Assembly (NCBI GenBank): GCA_029465975.1
Contig: CM055742.1
Coordinates: 7,748,965 to 7,812,964, forward strand
Direction: 5' to 3'
Length of the DNA: 64,000 nt
Source of the DNA: Dallia pectoralis
Taxonomy: Eukaryota > Chordata > Actinopteri > Esociformes > Umbridae
Shown here one piece after another: positions 22,173-36,000 of the stretch. A program made the position numbers and the translations under genes. The notes below the pieces were generated by a model. It saw only the letters and a program-made list of their open reading frames with translations, was not told where the DNA came from and did not search any database. Positions within the stretch are counted from its first letter, which is position 1. Every line of letters starts with the position of its first letter.

Positions 22173-23039
22173 ATATATATTATTATTATTATTATTATTA
22201 TATCACTTTTGTCCCCGCCTACTCCTCCCACAGTTTTTGCACTAGATGGACAAAAAAGGTGTCAAAATGTGCGTCCCGAACTCTATTTAGTTGGCATTGT
22301 TTTGTAGAAGGTTTCGTTATGTAGTTTACGAAATATTAACGATAATGTCGCTAATTAATCCCCATTGAAATACATTGACGGAATCTTCAAAACTAGAGTG
22401 TGAGAGCCCATTCAGCAGAAAATGTAGAGAACATTTGTAAACTGCTACTGCTGCCTGAGTTTCAACCCTTTACACACAAATGGCATATCAAAACGTTCAT
22501 CTATTTGTGCTGTCACTCAAAATGTTCAAATATAAGCTGTAACATATATATTTATTTCGTAATGTCCTTTTGTTTCCAACTTGCGCCTCCCCATAGACAT
22601 CCATAGAAACGGTGATTTTCCTCCACTCTAATTTGAAAGCGATTTTTGGTGTTTTTTTGTTCGTTTGTAAATTGTCATAGCGCCTACATTTCTGGGGTTA
22701 CAGATACATGTTATACATCAAAATGTCCGCCTGGTTCTTAGGATTCTCATGATGTAATTGTTTAAACTGTGTGAGTAAAACTCTGGTTAGTAGAGCTAAA
22801 AGTATACGACCATGTCTGAATCTTTTGAAATGATAGACAGTGAAGCAGCATTTTCTGGTTGTTGATTGGCTAAATAGTAGGAACATTCTGGAAGGGGCGG
22901 GGGGGAAGGAGGCAGCGCGCTCTGATATCGATGAGAACAGCTGGTCCTCCTGACAAAGGCATAGTTGCCTGGTTACAGACAAAGACTCTGCCTGCAATGA
23001 ACGAATGAATGAATTGGTAAGTTCTTTCTCTGGGTCTCT

Positions 23040-23295
23040 GTTTACATGTTAGCATGTTAGCTAGCGTTAGCGCGCTAGCTAACGTTAGCATGTTAGCTAG
23101 CGTTAGCGCGCTAGCTAGCGTTAGCTACTACTTTAAGTGTATGCATACATTCAGACAGCCTGCAGCAATGAATGGATAGGTAAGTTATTTCTCTGGGTCT
23201 CTGTTTACACGTTAGCATGTTAGCTAGCGTTAGCGCGCTAGCTAGCGTTAGCATGTTAGCTAGCGTTAGCGCGCTAGCTAGCGTTAGCTACTACT
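23040..23295. repeat. GTTAGC/GCTAGC palindromic minisatellite, unit 1
   Basis: Runs of gttagcatgttagctagc and gttagcgcgctagc. The same block recurs at 24635-24770, 26470-26605, 28485-28730 and, reversed, 53728-54100. Confidence 0.93.
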
Positions 23296-23690
23296 GTAGT
23301 AATGAGTAATGACTGATAGGTTTAACACATTGTATACTATGGTGCATGTAGCAGCAGTGTGTATTCATGGGTAATGACTGATAGGCTTAACACATTGCAT
23401 ACTATGGTGCATGCAGCAGTAGTGTGTATTCATGAGTAATGACTGATAGGTTTAACACATTGCATACTATGGTGCATGTAGCAGCAGTGTGTATTGATGA
23501 GTAATGACTGATAGGTTTAACACATTGTATACTATGGTGCATGCAGCAGCAGTGTGTATTCATGAGTATTGACTGTTGGTTTAACACATCACATACTATG
23601 GTGCTTGCAGCAGTAGTGTGTATTCATGAGTAATGACTGATAGGTTTAACACATTGCATACTATGGCGCAGCAGCAGCAGTGTCACCTCA
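23296..23690. repeat. 65-bp minisatellite, unit 1
   Basis: Unit: gagtaatgactgataggttt, aacacattgtatactatggt, gcatgtagcagcagtgtgta, ttcat. Recurs at 24775-25515 (unit 2), 26615-27440 (unit 3), 28735-29930 (unit 4) and, reversed, 52935-53705. Copy number differs from unit to unit. Confidence 0.93.
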
Positions 23691-26600
23691 TTTTGGCAGT
23701 TGATATCAGTACACAGTCGACTACGGGTGGCCGCAAGCACACATCATCACAATTTCTGCAGAAATTGTACGCTATCTAGTTATTATTATTATATCACTTT
23801 TGTCCACCCCTACTCCTCCCACAGTTTTTGCACTAGATGGACAAAAAAGGTGTCAAAATGTGCGTCCCGAACTCTATTTAGTTGGCATTGTTTTGTAGAA
23901 GGTTTCGTTATGTAGTTTACGAAATATTAACGATAATGTCGCTAATTAATCCCCATTGAAATACATTGACGGAATCTTCAAAACTAGAGTGTGAGAGCCC
24001 ATTCAGCAGAAAATGTAGAGAACATTTGTAAACTGCTACTGCTGCCTGAGTTTCAACCCTTTACACACAAATGGCATATCAAAACGTTCATCTATTTGTG
24101 CTGTCACTCAAAATGTTCAAATATAAGCTGTAACATATATATTTATTTCGTTATGTCCTTTTGTTTCCAACTTGCGCCTCCCCATAGACATCCATAGAAA
24201 CTGTGATTTTCTCCACTCTAATTTGAAAGCGATTTTTGGTGTTTTTTTGTTCGTTTGTAAATTGTGATAGCGCCTACATTTCTGGGGTTACAGATACATG
24301 TTATACATCAAAATGTCCGCCTGGTTCTTAGGATTCTCATGATGTAATTGTTTAAACTGTGTGAGTAAAACTATGGTTAGTAGAGCTAAAAGTATACGAC
24401 CATGTCTGAATCTTTTGAAATGATAGACAGTGAAGCAGCATTTTCTGGTTGTTGATTGGCTAAATAGTAGGAACATTCTGGAAGGGGCGGGGGGAAGGAG
24501 GCAGCGCGCTCTGATATCGATGAGAACAGCTGGTCCTCCTGACAAAGGCATTGTTGCCTGGTTACAGACAAAGACTCTGCCTGCAATGAACGAATGAATG
24601 AATTGGTAAGTTCTTTCTCTGGGTCTCTGTTTACATGTTAGCATGTTAGCTAGCGTTAGCGCGCTAGCTAACGTTAGCATGTTAGCTAGCGTTAGCGCGC
24701 TAGCTAGCGTTAGCATGTTAGCTAGCGTTAGCATGTTAGCTAGCGTTAGCGCGCTAGCTAGCGTTAGCTACTACTGTAGTAATGAGTAATGACTGATAGG
24801 TTTAACACATTGTATACTATGGTGCTTGCAGCAGTAGTGTGTAGTCATGAGCAATGACTGATAGGTTTAACACATTGGATACTATCTTGCATGCAGCAGC
24901 AGTGTGTATTCATGAGTATTGACTGATAGGTTTAACCCATTGCATACTATGGTGCATGTTGCAGCAGTGTGTATTCATGAGTAATGACTGATAGGTTTAA
25001 CACATTGTATACTATGGTGCATGCAGCAGCAGTGTGTATTCATGAGTAATGACTGATAGGTTTAACACATTTGTATACTATGGTGATTTAACACATTGTA
25101 TACTATGGTGCATGTAGCAGCAGTGTGTATTCATGTGTAATGACTGATATGTTTAACACATTGTATACTATGGTGCCTACAGCAGTGTGTATTCATGAGT
25201 AATGACTGATAGGTTTAACACATTGTATACTATTGTGCATGCAGCAGCAGTGTGTATTCATGAGTAATGACTGATAGGTTTAACACATTGTATACTATGG
25301 TCCTTGCAGCAGCAGTGTGTATTCATGAGTAATGACTGATAGGTTTAACACATTGTATACTATTGTGCATGCAGCAGCAGTGTGTATTCATGAGTATTGA
25401 CTGTTGGTTTAACACATCACATACTATGGTGCTTGCAGCAGTAGTGTGTATTCATGAGTAATGACTGATAGGTTTAACACATTGCATACTATGGCGCAGC
25501 AGCAGCAGTGTCACCTCATTTTGGCAGTTGATATCAGTACACAGTCGACTACGGGTGGCCGCAAGCACACATCATCACAATTTCTGCAGAAATTGTACGC
25601 TATCTAGTTATTATTATTATTATTATATCACTTTTGTCCACCCCTACTCCTCCCACAGTTTTTGCACTAGATGGACAAAAAAGGTGTCAAAATGTGCGTC
25701 CCGAACTCTATTTAGTTGGCATTGTTTTGTAGAAGGTTTCGTTATGTAGTTTACGAAATATTAACGATAATGTCGCTAATTAATCCCCATTGAAATACAT
25801 TGACGGAATCTTCAAAACTAGAGTGTGAGAGCCCATTCAGCAGAAAATGTAGAGAACATTTGTAAACTGCTACTGCTGCCTGAGTTTCAACCCTTTACAC
25901 ACAAATGGCATATCAAAACGTTCATCTATTTGTGCTGTCACTCAAAATGTTCAAATATAAGCTGTAACATATATATTTATTTCGTTATGTCCTTTTGTTT
26001 CCAACTTGCGCCTCCCCATAGACATCCATAGAAACTGTGATTTTCTCCACTCTAATTTGAAAGCGATTTTTGGTGTTTTTTTGTTCGTTTGTAAATTGTG
26101 ATAGCGCCTACATTTCTGGGGTTACAGATACATGTTATACATCAAAATGTCCGCCTGGTTCTTAGGATTCTCATGATGTAATTGTTTAAACTGTGTGAGT
26201 AAAACTATGGTTAGTAGAGCTAAAAGTATACGACCATGTCTGAATCTTTTGAAATGATAGACAGTGAAGCAGCATTTTCTGGTTGTTGATTGGCTAAATA
26301 GTAGGAACATTCTGGAAGGGGCGGGGGGGAAGGAGGCAGCGCGCTCTGATATCGATGAGAACAGCTGGTCCTCCTGACAAAGGCATAGTTGCCTGGTTAC
26401 AGACAAAGACTCTGCCTGCAATGAACGAATGAATGAATTGGTAAGTTCTTTCTCTGGGTCTCTGTTTACATGTTAGCATGTTAGCTAGCGTTAGCGCGCT
26501 AGCTAACGTTAGCATGTTAGCTAGCGTTAGCGCGCTAGCTAGCGTTAGCATGTTAGCTAGCGTTAGCATGTTAGCTAGCGTTAGCGCGCTAGCTAGCGTT

Positions 26601-29600
26601 AGCTACTACTGTAGTAATGAGTAATGACTGATAGGTTTAACACATTGTATACTATGGTGCTTGCAGCAGTAGTGTGTAGTCATGAGCAATGACTGATAGG
26701 TTTAACACATTGGATACTATCTTGCATGCAGCAGCAGTGTGTATTCATGAGTATTGACTGATAGGTTTAACCCATTGCATACTATGGTGCATGTTGCAGC
26801 AGTGTGTATTCATGAGTAATGACTGATAGGTTTAACACATTGTATACTATGGTGCATGCAGCAGCAGTGTGTATTCATGAGTAATGACTGATAGGTTTAA
26901 CACATTTGTATACTATGGTGATTTAACACATTGTATACTATGGTGCATGTAGCAGCAGTGTGTATTCATGTGTAATGACTGATATGTTTAACACATTGTA
27001 TACTATGGTGCTTACAGCAGTGTGTATTCATGAGTAATGACTGATAGGTTTAACACATTGTATACTATGGTGCATGCAGCAGCAGTGTGTATTCATGAGT
27101 AATGACTGATAGGTTTAACACATTTGTATACTATGGTGATTTAACACATTGTATACTATGGTGCATGTAGCAGCAGTGTGTATTCATGTGTAATGACTGA
27201 TATGTTTAACACATTGTATACTATGGTGCCTACAGCAGTGTGTATTCATGAGTAATGACTGATAGGTTTAACACATTGTATACTATTGTGCATGCAGCAG
27301 CAGTGTGTATTCATGAGTAATGACTGATAGGTTTAACACATTGTATACTATGGTCCTTGCAGCAGCAGTGTGTATTCATGAGTAATGACTGATAGGTTTA
27401 ACACATTGTATACTATGGTGCATGCAGCAGCAGTGTCACCTCAGTTTGGCAGTTGATATCAGTACACAGTCGACTACGGGTGGCCGCAAGCACACATCAT
27501 CACAATTTCAGCAGAAATTGTACGCTATCTAGTTATGTGTGCTTGACTATGGTCAAGGACACATATTGTAATCTCACATATATATTATTATTATTATTAT
27601 TATTATTATATCAATTTTGTCCCCGCCTACTCCTCCCACAGTTTTTGCATTAGATGGACAAAAAAGGTGTCAAAATGTGCGTCCCGAACTCTATTTAGTT
27701 GGCATTGTTTTGTAGAAGGTTTCGTTATGTAGTTTACGAAATATTAACGATTATGTCGCTAATTAATCCCCATTGAAATACATTGACGGAATCTTCAAAA
27801 CTAGAGTGTGAGAGCCCATTCAGCAGAAAATGTAGAGAACATTTGTAAACTGCTACTGCTGCCTGAGTTTCAACTCTTTACACACAAATGGCATATCAAA
27901 ACGTTCATCTATTTGTGCTGTCACTCAAAATGTTCAAATATAAGCTGTAACATATATATTTATTTCGTTATGTCCTTTTGTTTCCAACTTGCGCCTCCCC
28001 ATAGACATCCATAGAAACGCTGATTTTCTCCACTCTAATTTGAAAGCGATTTTTGGTGTTTTTTTGTTCGTTTGTAAATTGTCATAGCGCCTACATTTCC
28101 GGGGTTACAGATACATGTTATACATCAAAATGTCCGCCTGGTTCTTAGGATTCTCATGATGTAATTGTTTAAACTGTGTGAGTAAAACTCTGGTTAGTAG
28201 AGCTAAAAGTATACGACCATGTCTGAATCTTTTGAAATGATAGACAGTGAAGCAGCATTTTCTGGTTGTTGATTGGCTAAATAGTAGGAACATTCTGGAA
28301 GGGGGGGGGGGAGGAGGCAGCGCGCTCTGATATCATGAGAACAGCTGGTCCTCCTTACAAAGGCATGGCTGCCAGGCAACAGCCACAGACACTGCAATCA
28401 ACAGCCACAGACATATCCTGCAGCAAAGAAAGAATGAATTAACGAATGAATGGGTAAGTTCTTTCTCTGGGTCTCTGTTTACACGTTAGCATGTTAGCTA
28501 GCGTTAGCGCGCTAGCTATCGTTAGCATGTTAGCTAGCGTTAGCTCGCTAGCTAGCGTTAGCTACTACTGTAAGTTTATGCATACATTCAGACAGCCTGC
28601 AGCAATGAATGGATGGGTAACTTCTTTCTCTGGGTCTCTGTTTACACGTTAGCGCGCTAGCTAACGTTAGCATGTTAGCTAGCGTTAGCATGTTAGCTAG
28701 CGTTAGCGCGCTAGCTAGCGTTAGCTACTACTGTAGTAATGAGTAATGACTGATAGGTTTAACACATTGTATACTATGGTGCTTGCAGCAGTAGTGTGTA
28801 GTCATGAGCAATGACTGATAGGTTTAACACATTGTATACTACGGTGCTTACAGCAGTGTGTATTCATGAGTAATGACTGATAGGTTTAACACATTGTATA
28901 CTATGGTGCATGCAGCAGCAGTGTGTATTCATGAGTAATGACTGATAGGTTTAACACATTGTATACTATTGTGCATGCAGCAGCAGTGTGTATTCATGAG
29001 TATTGACTGTTGGTTTAACACATCACATACTATGGTGCATGTAGCAGCAGTGTGTATTCATGAGTAATGACTGATATGTTTAACACATTTGTATACTATG
29101 GTGGTTTAACACATTGTATACTATGGTGCTTGCAGCAGCAGTGTGTATTTATGAGTAATGACTGATAGGTTTAACACATTGTATACTATGGTGCATATAG
29201 CAGCAGTGTGTATTCATGAGTAATGACTGATAGGTTTAACACATTGTATACTATGGTGCATGTAGCAGCAGTGTGTATTCATGGGTAATGACTGATAGGC
29301 TAAACACATTGCATACTATGGTGCATGCAGCAGTAGTGTGTATTCATGAGTAATGACTGATAGGTTTAACACATTGCATACTATGGTGCATGTAGCAGCA
29401 GTGTGTATTGATGAGTAATGACTGATAGGTTTAACACATTGCATACTATCTTGCATGCAGCAGCAGTGTGTATTCATGAGTATTGACTGATAGGTTTAAC
29501 ACATTGCATACTATGGTGCATGTAGCAGCAGTGTGTATTCATGAGTAATGACTGATAGGTTTAACACATTGCATACTATGGTGCATGCAGCAGCAGTGTG

Positions 29601-29989
29601 TATTCATGAGTAATGACTGATAGGTTTAACACATTGCATACTATGGTGCATGTAGCAGCAGTGTGTATTGATGAGTAATGACTGATAGGTTTAACACATT
29701 GCATACTATCTTGCATGCAGCAGCAGTGTGTATTCATGAGTATTGACTGATAGGTTTAACACATTGCATACTATGGTGCATGTTGCAGCAGTGTGTATTC
29801 ATGAGTAATGACTGATAGGTTTAACACATTGCATACTATGGTGCATGCAGCAGCAGTGTGTATTCATGAGTAATGACTGATAGGTTTAACACATTGTATA
29901 CTATGGTGCATGTAGCAGCAGTGTCACCTCAGTTTGGCAGTTGACATCAGTAAACAGTCGACTACGGGTGGCCGCAAGCACACATCATC

Positions 29990-30020
29990 ACAATTTCTGC
30001 AGAAATTGTACGCTATCTAG
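29990..30020 (+). other. 3' terminal hairpin and CTAG of the array
   Basis: Perfect 20-bp palindrome at 29990-30009, then 7 bp, then CTAG at 30017-30020. The host sequence resumes with TTTAGAGTG. Confidence 0.85.
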
Positions 30021-33000
30021 TTTAGAGTGTTTTGTTTCTGTTCGTCTAATCTGGATCCTACCCTGCGGGACATTAAACAGGAAGGGGTGGGTGAACACTA
30101 TAAAGGGCAAAGGTCAAATCAGAACATGAACGCGGGCAGTGGTGAACAGCTAAATTACTCACCCTGAAATGGACTACCTAATGTACCAGTGCATTTATTT
30201 ATGTGTCTCTTCCCTTTGAATTACAGATGACACTCTTATACTGATGATACTCTTATACCCCTGTGATGATAGCACAGATGACATCAATGGCGTATTAACA
30301 CGCCCCGCAAAATGAAAACCTTGGAAACACAGAAGGCTGTACGCTCCAGGACTGCACTCAGCGAGGGGCTTTGGTCATGTGCTCCCCTGTCTGATCTCAG
30401 CTGGCAAAAGAATGTGTTGACATCTTTCCACCGCATTGGGTTACGAGCAGCCTGGCCTAAGCGACTGTTGCTATGCTCTCTCTTTTCCCTCCACTCCGCT
30501 GACGTGAGTCACGTGACTCAGAAAACAGGGGGGCAAATCACAAAGAGAGAGAGAGAAGATCAAGGCTAGCAGAAAAACACATTCAGAGTTACCCACAAGC
30601 ATATAGCAAATCAATTTACCTCCCCTGGCTTTTTTTATGTCGCTTTGGACAGAACACTCATTCTTTGACGACGCAAATTAATCTATAAGAATTATTGAGG
30701 ACGGCGCATTTCATTCAGACAGTTAAGTAGGCTGCTGTGCCTTTACTTCAGTGTACTATGTAGTCAATAACCACATCTGGGAAACTAAGTAGAAGTGTAG
30801 AGTAGTTTGATCAATCAATAGAGCGGTGGGGGAAGAGGCCTGCTAGCCTGTCAGAACACCCCGATTCCCATCACCAAGTAAATCCCAAAACAAAAGTGGC
30901 TGCCGGTAGAACCTTACTCTCGGACGTTTCGCAAATAAATAGTACAGACTTACGGAGACGTGTAGAAATATAAACGGAAGCCTCGTCATTGAATATGTTT
31001 TCCGTTGCTCCCGCATCAGCCAGTAACACTCTACAGAATAATATTGGACTGTCTTTTCTTTCCAATAGTTACCTTTTTCGTTGCAACACTCGATTTGCGA
31101 TGTTTTTAAACCGTCGCGATTAACCTCCATTATGTTTAAATGTGTGTTCAACGGTTTGTTTTGCATCGTGTTCATTATGTACGCTGAATGGCTGAAAACC
31201 ACAAACAATGTGATCAAATCTCTGGTTAGAGAAAGCATGAAGTCAAAATGGAATGAAATAGAAGTAAAGGCTGCAGCTGTGGTGGTCACAGTCAACTGTA
31301 AGAAACCTGATATCTGAGGCTTGGCGTGGCTAGGCTACAAGATCGCTTGATCATAACCTTTAGAAGCAATTTGTGATATCATTTAAAGCAATGGCAGGTC
31401 CATGGCAGAGAGATATACTCTTGAATGACATTCAAAACCAGCTGTCTTCCTGTATGTAATCCGCACTGTGTTCCATGAAACGGATTTAATACTCAGAAGT
31501 GGTTGCTTCATTTGTGGTCTCTTTGTGTATTTTTCAAATCGTATATTGGAGGTTTTTGATTCTGATGTTCACCTCATGTGACTGATATAGGCCTTAGTTG
31601 TGAAGATTCCATGTCTTGATCTAATTTACAGAGGTTACATTCAGTAAAACGTCTTCACTTTCTTTCTTGGACTTATATGATATAATAAGTATATCCAGGT
31701 TTTCTCTGCGCAGATCTTCGGATATCTGGTTCTCCCATATGTACTCAACTCTTCAGTGCCATTGGTTGACCACCTTCACAGTTTATACCCCTGGTTTCTC
31801 ACCCTTGGTTTGCGGTTGGGCCATTTTTAGGCTAGCTAGTCACCAAGCATTATAATGAGCTGGTTGTGTGTGTGTGTGTGTGTGTGTGTGGACTGCTGAT
31901 CTCCATACACACTCTCAAACCGACAGTAGAAACCACACTCGGGCTCTCAGACAGTCAGACAGGCAGCTAGTCCACCATACTGTTTCACAACCACAACACG
32001 AGTGCCAATTCATGCAGTGTTTCAATAACAATAAGTTACGAACAAACAATGTAGTAAAAGGGGTATATGTTTGGGTGGGAGCATTTGAAATAATGATAAT
32101 TAAACCACAGAAGCTTTAACATGAACAAAACGATTTCATTTGCAACCCTGGATTAATACTCTCTCAGAACAAACATGTTTTGTTTGTACCTGAACTCTTT
32201 TGAACTTTATCTCCCGAGCAACTGAGAATTCGAACCAGGTCAGAAGTACTTTTACTTGCAAGGCATTACTAGGAAATCTCACTATTGTTCAAGGTGTCTT
32301 TCTTGCCAGATGGAAAAATGTACTTGCTTGATTACAGCTGGTTACAGCAAAGATTCCCCTCAGACATTCGGAAAACCACATTTGACATTAAAGTCATATC
32401 TCTTCAAAGATTCTGGCAGCATTGAAGAAAACCAACAAAAAATCTTTTCAGAGGTGAGTTTGATGCACAAAAAATATACAATTTCATGCATTCATTTCTG
32501 AGGTTGATTTAGCCACAGCAACCATATTCCTTTTATTCACCCTTCAATTTAAAAAAGGCACAGCAAGTAACAGACAGCATCGCAAGATAAAACTGTCTAT
32601 AGCCATGCTCTCAAAAAACTGAACGGTATCTTATGACTTGACGATCCATTCTTGATCTTCGGACTGAATATTGCAACATGGCACATAAACACACGTGGCT
32701 CTCTGATCGAATGGCATTGCGTCAGCCAGTATAGCGTGCAGCCAAATTTAGGCCTCACATAGCTACAATATTACCTCGGCCAGCGTTGATCAATCGATCG
32801 CTCGAACTTTCCACGTCCTCTCCCTTCATTCGCTGTCACTGGCGTCGTTGACCGTCAAAATATCTGGGGAGTGGAGCGGCCAGGCCGCGGGGAAACAGGG
32901 AAGAGAAGCTGCTCGCCTTCGGAGGCGTTACGTAACGAGCGCTCCGGAACACCGCAGTGTTTGTAAACAGAGGCGGCCATGTGCTCGTTGTCACGTGGAG

Positions 33001-36000
33001 ACCAGAGAGGGAGTTTCGTCAGTGTCCTGCCCCGTGCCAGTCGGTATACACACCCCTGAGGTAAACCGCAACCCCTGACATTGATATAGCCAACTGTGCT
33101 GCCTCAGCTTCGTGATAGACCTTAGCCTTATCACTCCGAGCCAAAGCCATAATTACAACAGGCAGAGCAACACAAGGGCCAGGGACTCTTCCACACAGAG
33201 AGAGACTAGACAGGTTTCTGTGCTGGGAAAATGTAAAGCCACTACGCAGTTTTAATTAAATCAACCCCGTGAGTACAACAAATCGAGGTGTGTCTGTATT
33301 TACGAAAATAAGTGAAACTAAGAGCCCGGATTGGCTGCAGCAAAAAAGCCTACCGGTGTAGCAGATTGAACCAGTAATTACAAAAATGCTTACTCAAATC
33401 TCCAGTTGACAAGGAGAATCTGTCAGTAACCTTGAGCAAGGTATTTCTTATGCACTTAACCCCAATTGCTCCAGTAAGTCCATGCAGTCCATGGATAAGA
33501 CCTTGTGTCAAATGACTAAAATGTCAATAGAAACAGCATGGTCTAGAGCCAATTCTCATACACAGATAAAGAATCATGGCATTATTATAGACTTGGCCAA
33601 CAGTTTAACACTAAATCTAAACAGGCTGGTCTCACACTACATTTAATCTTCCCAGGTAGTTTTTAACAGCCCTGTCTGGATAGAGATACGAGGAGTTCCT
33701 CAACTGCAGAAAGAAGATAATTGTGCAATTCTAGTGATGAGTAAGAGTTAGGGCAGGGCCAAACAGAAAACTTTGGTTTCTTTACCAACAGTCAGTCACA
33801 CCCCATAAATGAGTACAAACTGGCGGTTGACCTTTTTGGAAGTGAAACTTGTTTTCACTCTATTACGTAGAAAAACACGATTGAAACTTGAACACTGAAG
33901 GTGAATCATTCAAAAACGTTTTTTAAATCGCGATGAGCGGTTCCACCTTTACCAAATCTTTGGATTGGTTTTACAATGACAAGATGGCTACATGGATTAG
34001 AAAAAAGCAGACAATATCTGGACGACATCACGTGAAAAAAAAATTTTCACCACGAATTACCTTTTAAGGTCTGTCCAACACAAGCACGTAAGAACACTGT
34101 AACAACCCAACACACGATTTACTACCAGAGTCCTTGTAAAAAAAAAAGTCTAAGTCAATATTTATAGAGGTCAAAACAAGCCCCGGTCTGTAGGAACTTT
34201 CCGCTGCAAAAACATCCGAATCGTAATCAGAATGACAAACAACACAAAGTAGTGTTACCGTGACTACTAGTGTGCAAATATGATGCAAGAGCGAACACTC
34301 GGGGTGAAAGGTGAAACCTAGCCTATTGTGAGTGGACGGCATTGTCACCGAACACTATGGAAACTGAAACAACTGGACACTCGCCCCCAAAAACTTTGAT
34401 ATTGTCTCTCCACCCTCAGCAGGACATGAAAGGAGCTTAGAGCCCCGTGGACAAGGAGCCTGGGGTGTCCTGATAACAAGTCCAACCACGCACATATTTA
34501 CGTGTGGGTGTGGATCTATGAGACAGGCCCTTCCCCCCTCCAACAACCGATCTACCGGGCTCTCTGGGTCAGATGCACTGCTTTTTTCCAGTGCTGCAGT
34601 GCTTCTGCCAAAATCACAACGAGAGCATGTATTTGGGACAACGTGACTCCTGTCTTAAGGGTGAACAGAAATGTCCTGCCCCTAAATGGACGATATGCTC
34701 CATGCCTGGGATCCAACCCACTAATCAAGGGTGAACTATTCATTTTTGCTTGCTAATATTAGCATCCCCTGGATCTCTTGACGGAAGTAGAGAAACAACA
34801 AACCTTGGACCAATAACATTGCCGTCTGAAACCTACTCCCGAGGGCATTTCACACCATGCCGAGACACACATCTTATATGGATGCTAACCTCAGTACACA
34901 AATCGACTGTTAGCTACGATACAAGCTCATACGTTCGACGTTAGCATTCACAGGCCGCACGCTCTTATACCCGAAAAATAACTTCTTTGCATGGCTGAAG
35001 CTGCGTTGCAGCGCGTGAATTGTAGTGGATTTGGCAAACAACCATCTTGTTAGATAATGTTATTTGACTGTGTGCCAACAATGTTGTCATTCATTTATCC
35101 CGCCCGGAGGCTGTTACATTGGCTAACAACTATTGAAGTTAGCATTTCCTTCTTCGACACTCACTGTCTTCTATCAATGATGTAAGTCTGCCATTGTGTA
35201 TTGCAAACAGGCTACATATTGCGGAAGGTAATCAACAAGTCCGCAAAGACCCGTTTAACTCAGAGGCAAAGTCCACACAACTTCCAATATTGGCCTGCAG
35301 CAGATTTATTGTGTACAAAAGACGGCTGGTCTTATAAATTGGTTCAGGATAGCCATACAATATCAATAGCAGATTCTTCGCTCATGGCTTATTCATCAGC
35401 ATTATCTTATCTCGGTCACATGAGGCCTAAATTACACAACTAAAACCTAAACATTTAACTAGCCTAGTAACTGACATTATCCAGTCGTTGTGTACATTGT
35501 GCGAGCCAAGGTGAATGGCATTCTGCCGTGTTTGAATCTAAGGCTTTTAACAGAAAAAATAAATAAAAAAATAAATAATTAAACCACCAGTTAATTGAAA
35601 AAATTCAACAGCGATTAATGAACATTTCGTATTTGTGTTCAGTTTGTCAAAAGATCTGAAAAACAAACATGTATTTAGTAAGGTGCAGTTTTTGTTAATG
35701 AAGGAGTCACTGATTAACGTTCAGGTAATGCTTAAAGAAAGCATTATAACAGCAGTATAAGCGCTAGCTGCTTTCCCGAAGTCCTCTTTGACAAGTAACT
35801 GACAATCTTCTCAAACAACCGGCAATTCCCTCCAATGCTTCTCATGTCTTCAGGCTAGTTTTAGGTTAACATAGCAAGATATCAGCGGTGATATTAGTTT
35901 GTAGCATTAGCATATGTTATACGTCATTGTTCTATCATTAGCATATGTTAGGCACTGTACAACCTCCCATTGACTGAAGTGTTTATTTACAACAGCCCAT

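Larger units (their letters stand above)
22073..30020 (+). mobile_element. Head-to-tail array of four Helitron-like non-autonomous units
   Basis: Units: 22073-23779, 23780-25607, 25608-27532 and 27533-30020. Each ends with a perfect or near-perfect 20-bp palindrome ACAATTTCTGCAGAAATTGT, then ACGCTAT and CTAG, and the next unit starts at once with TTAT. Full-length left ends begin TTATGTGTGCTTGACTATGG, a 30-bp hairpin followed by (TTA)n. Inside: an ~850-bp conserved core, a GTTAGC palindromic minisatellite, then a 65-bp minisatellite. No terminal inverted repeats, no target duplication, no protein. A 3' hairpin plus CTAG is the Helitron hallmark; the left end lacks the canonical TC and the flanks are T-rich, closer to Helentron/HINE elements. 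Tandem head-to-tail copies fit rolling-circle transposition. Confidence 0.72.

Noticed and set aside
22400..22606. 68-codon frame (MRAHSAENVENICK..) repeated in five places
   Set aside because: It is the same because the Helitron-like units are near-identical. It starts with GTG, has no family motif, and the flanking non-coding parts are equally conserved.
22073..30020. CRISPR-like array
   Set aside because: The repeats are adjacent satellites without unique spacers, in a vertebrate genome.
32256..32501. 81-codon plus frame with a tttcagaggtgagt junction
   Set aside because: The GTGAGT could be a donor, but the peptide is unknown and the site lies in an intron on the opposite strand to tet2 with no partner exon.
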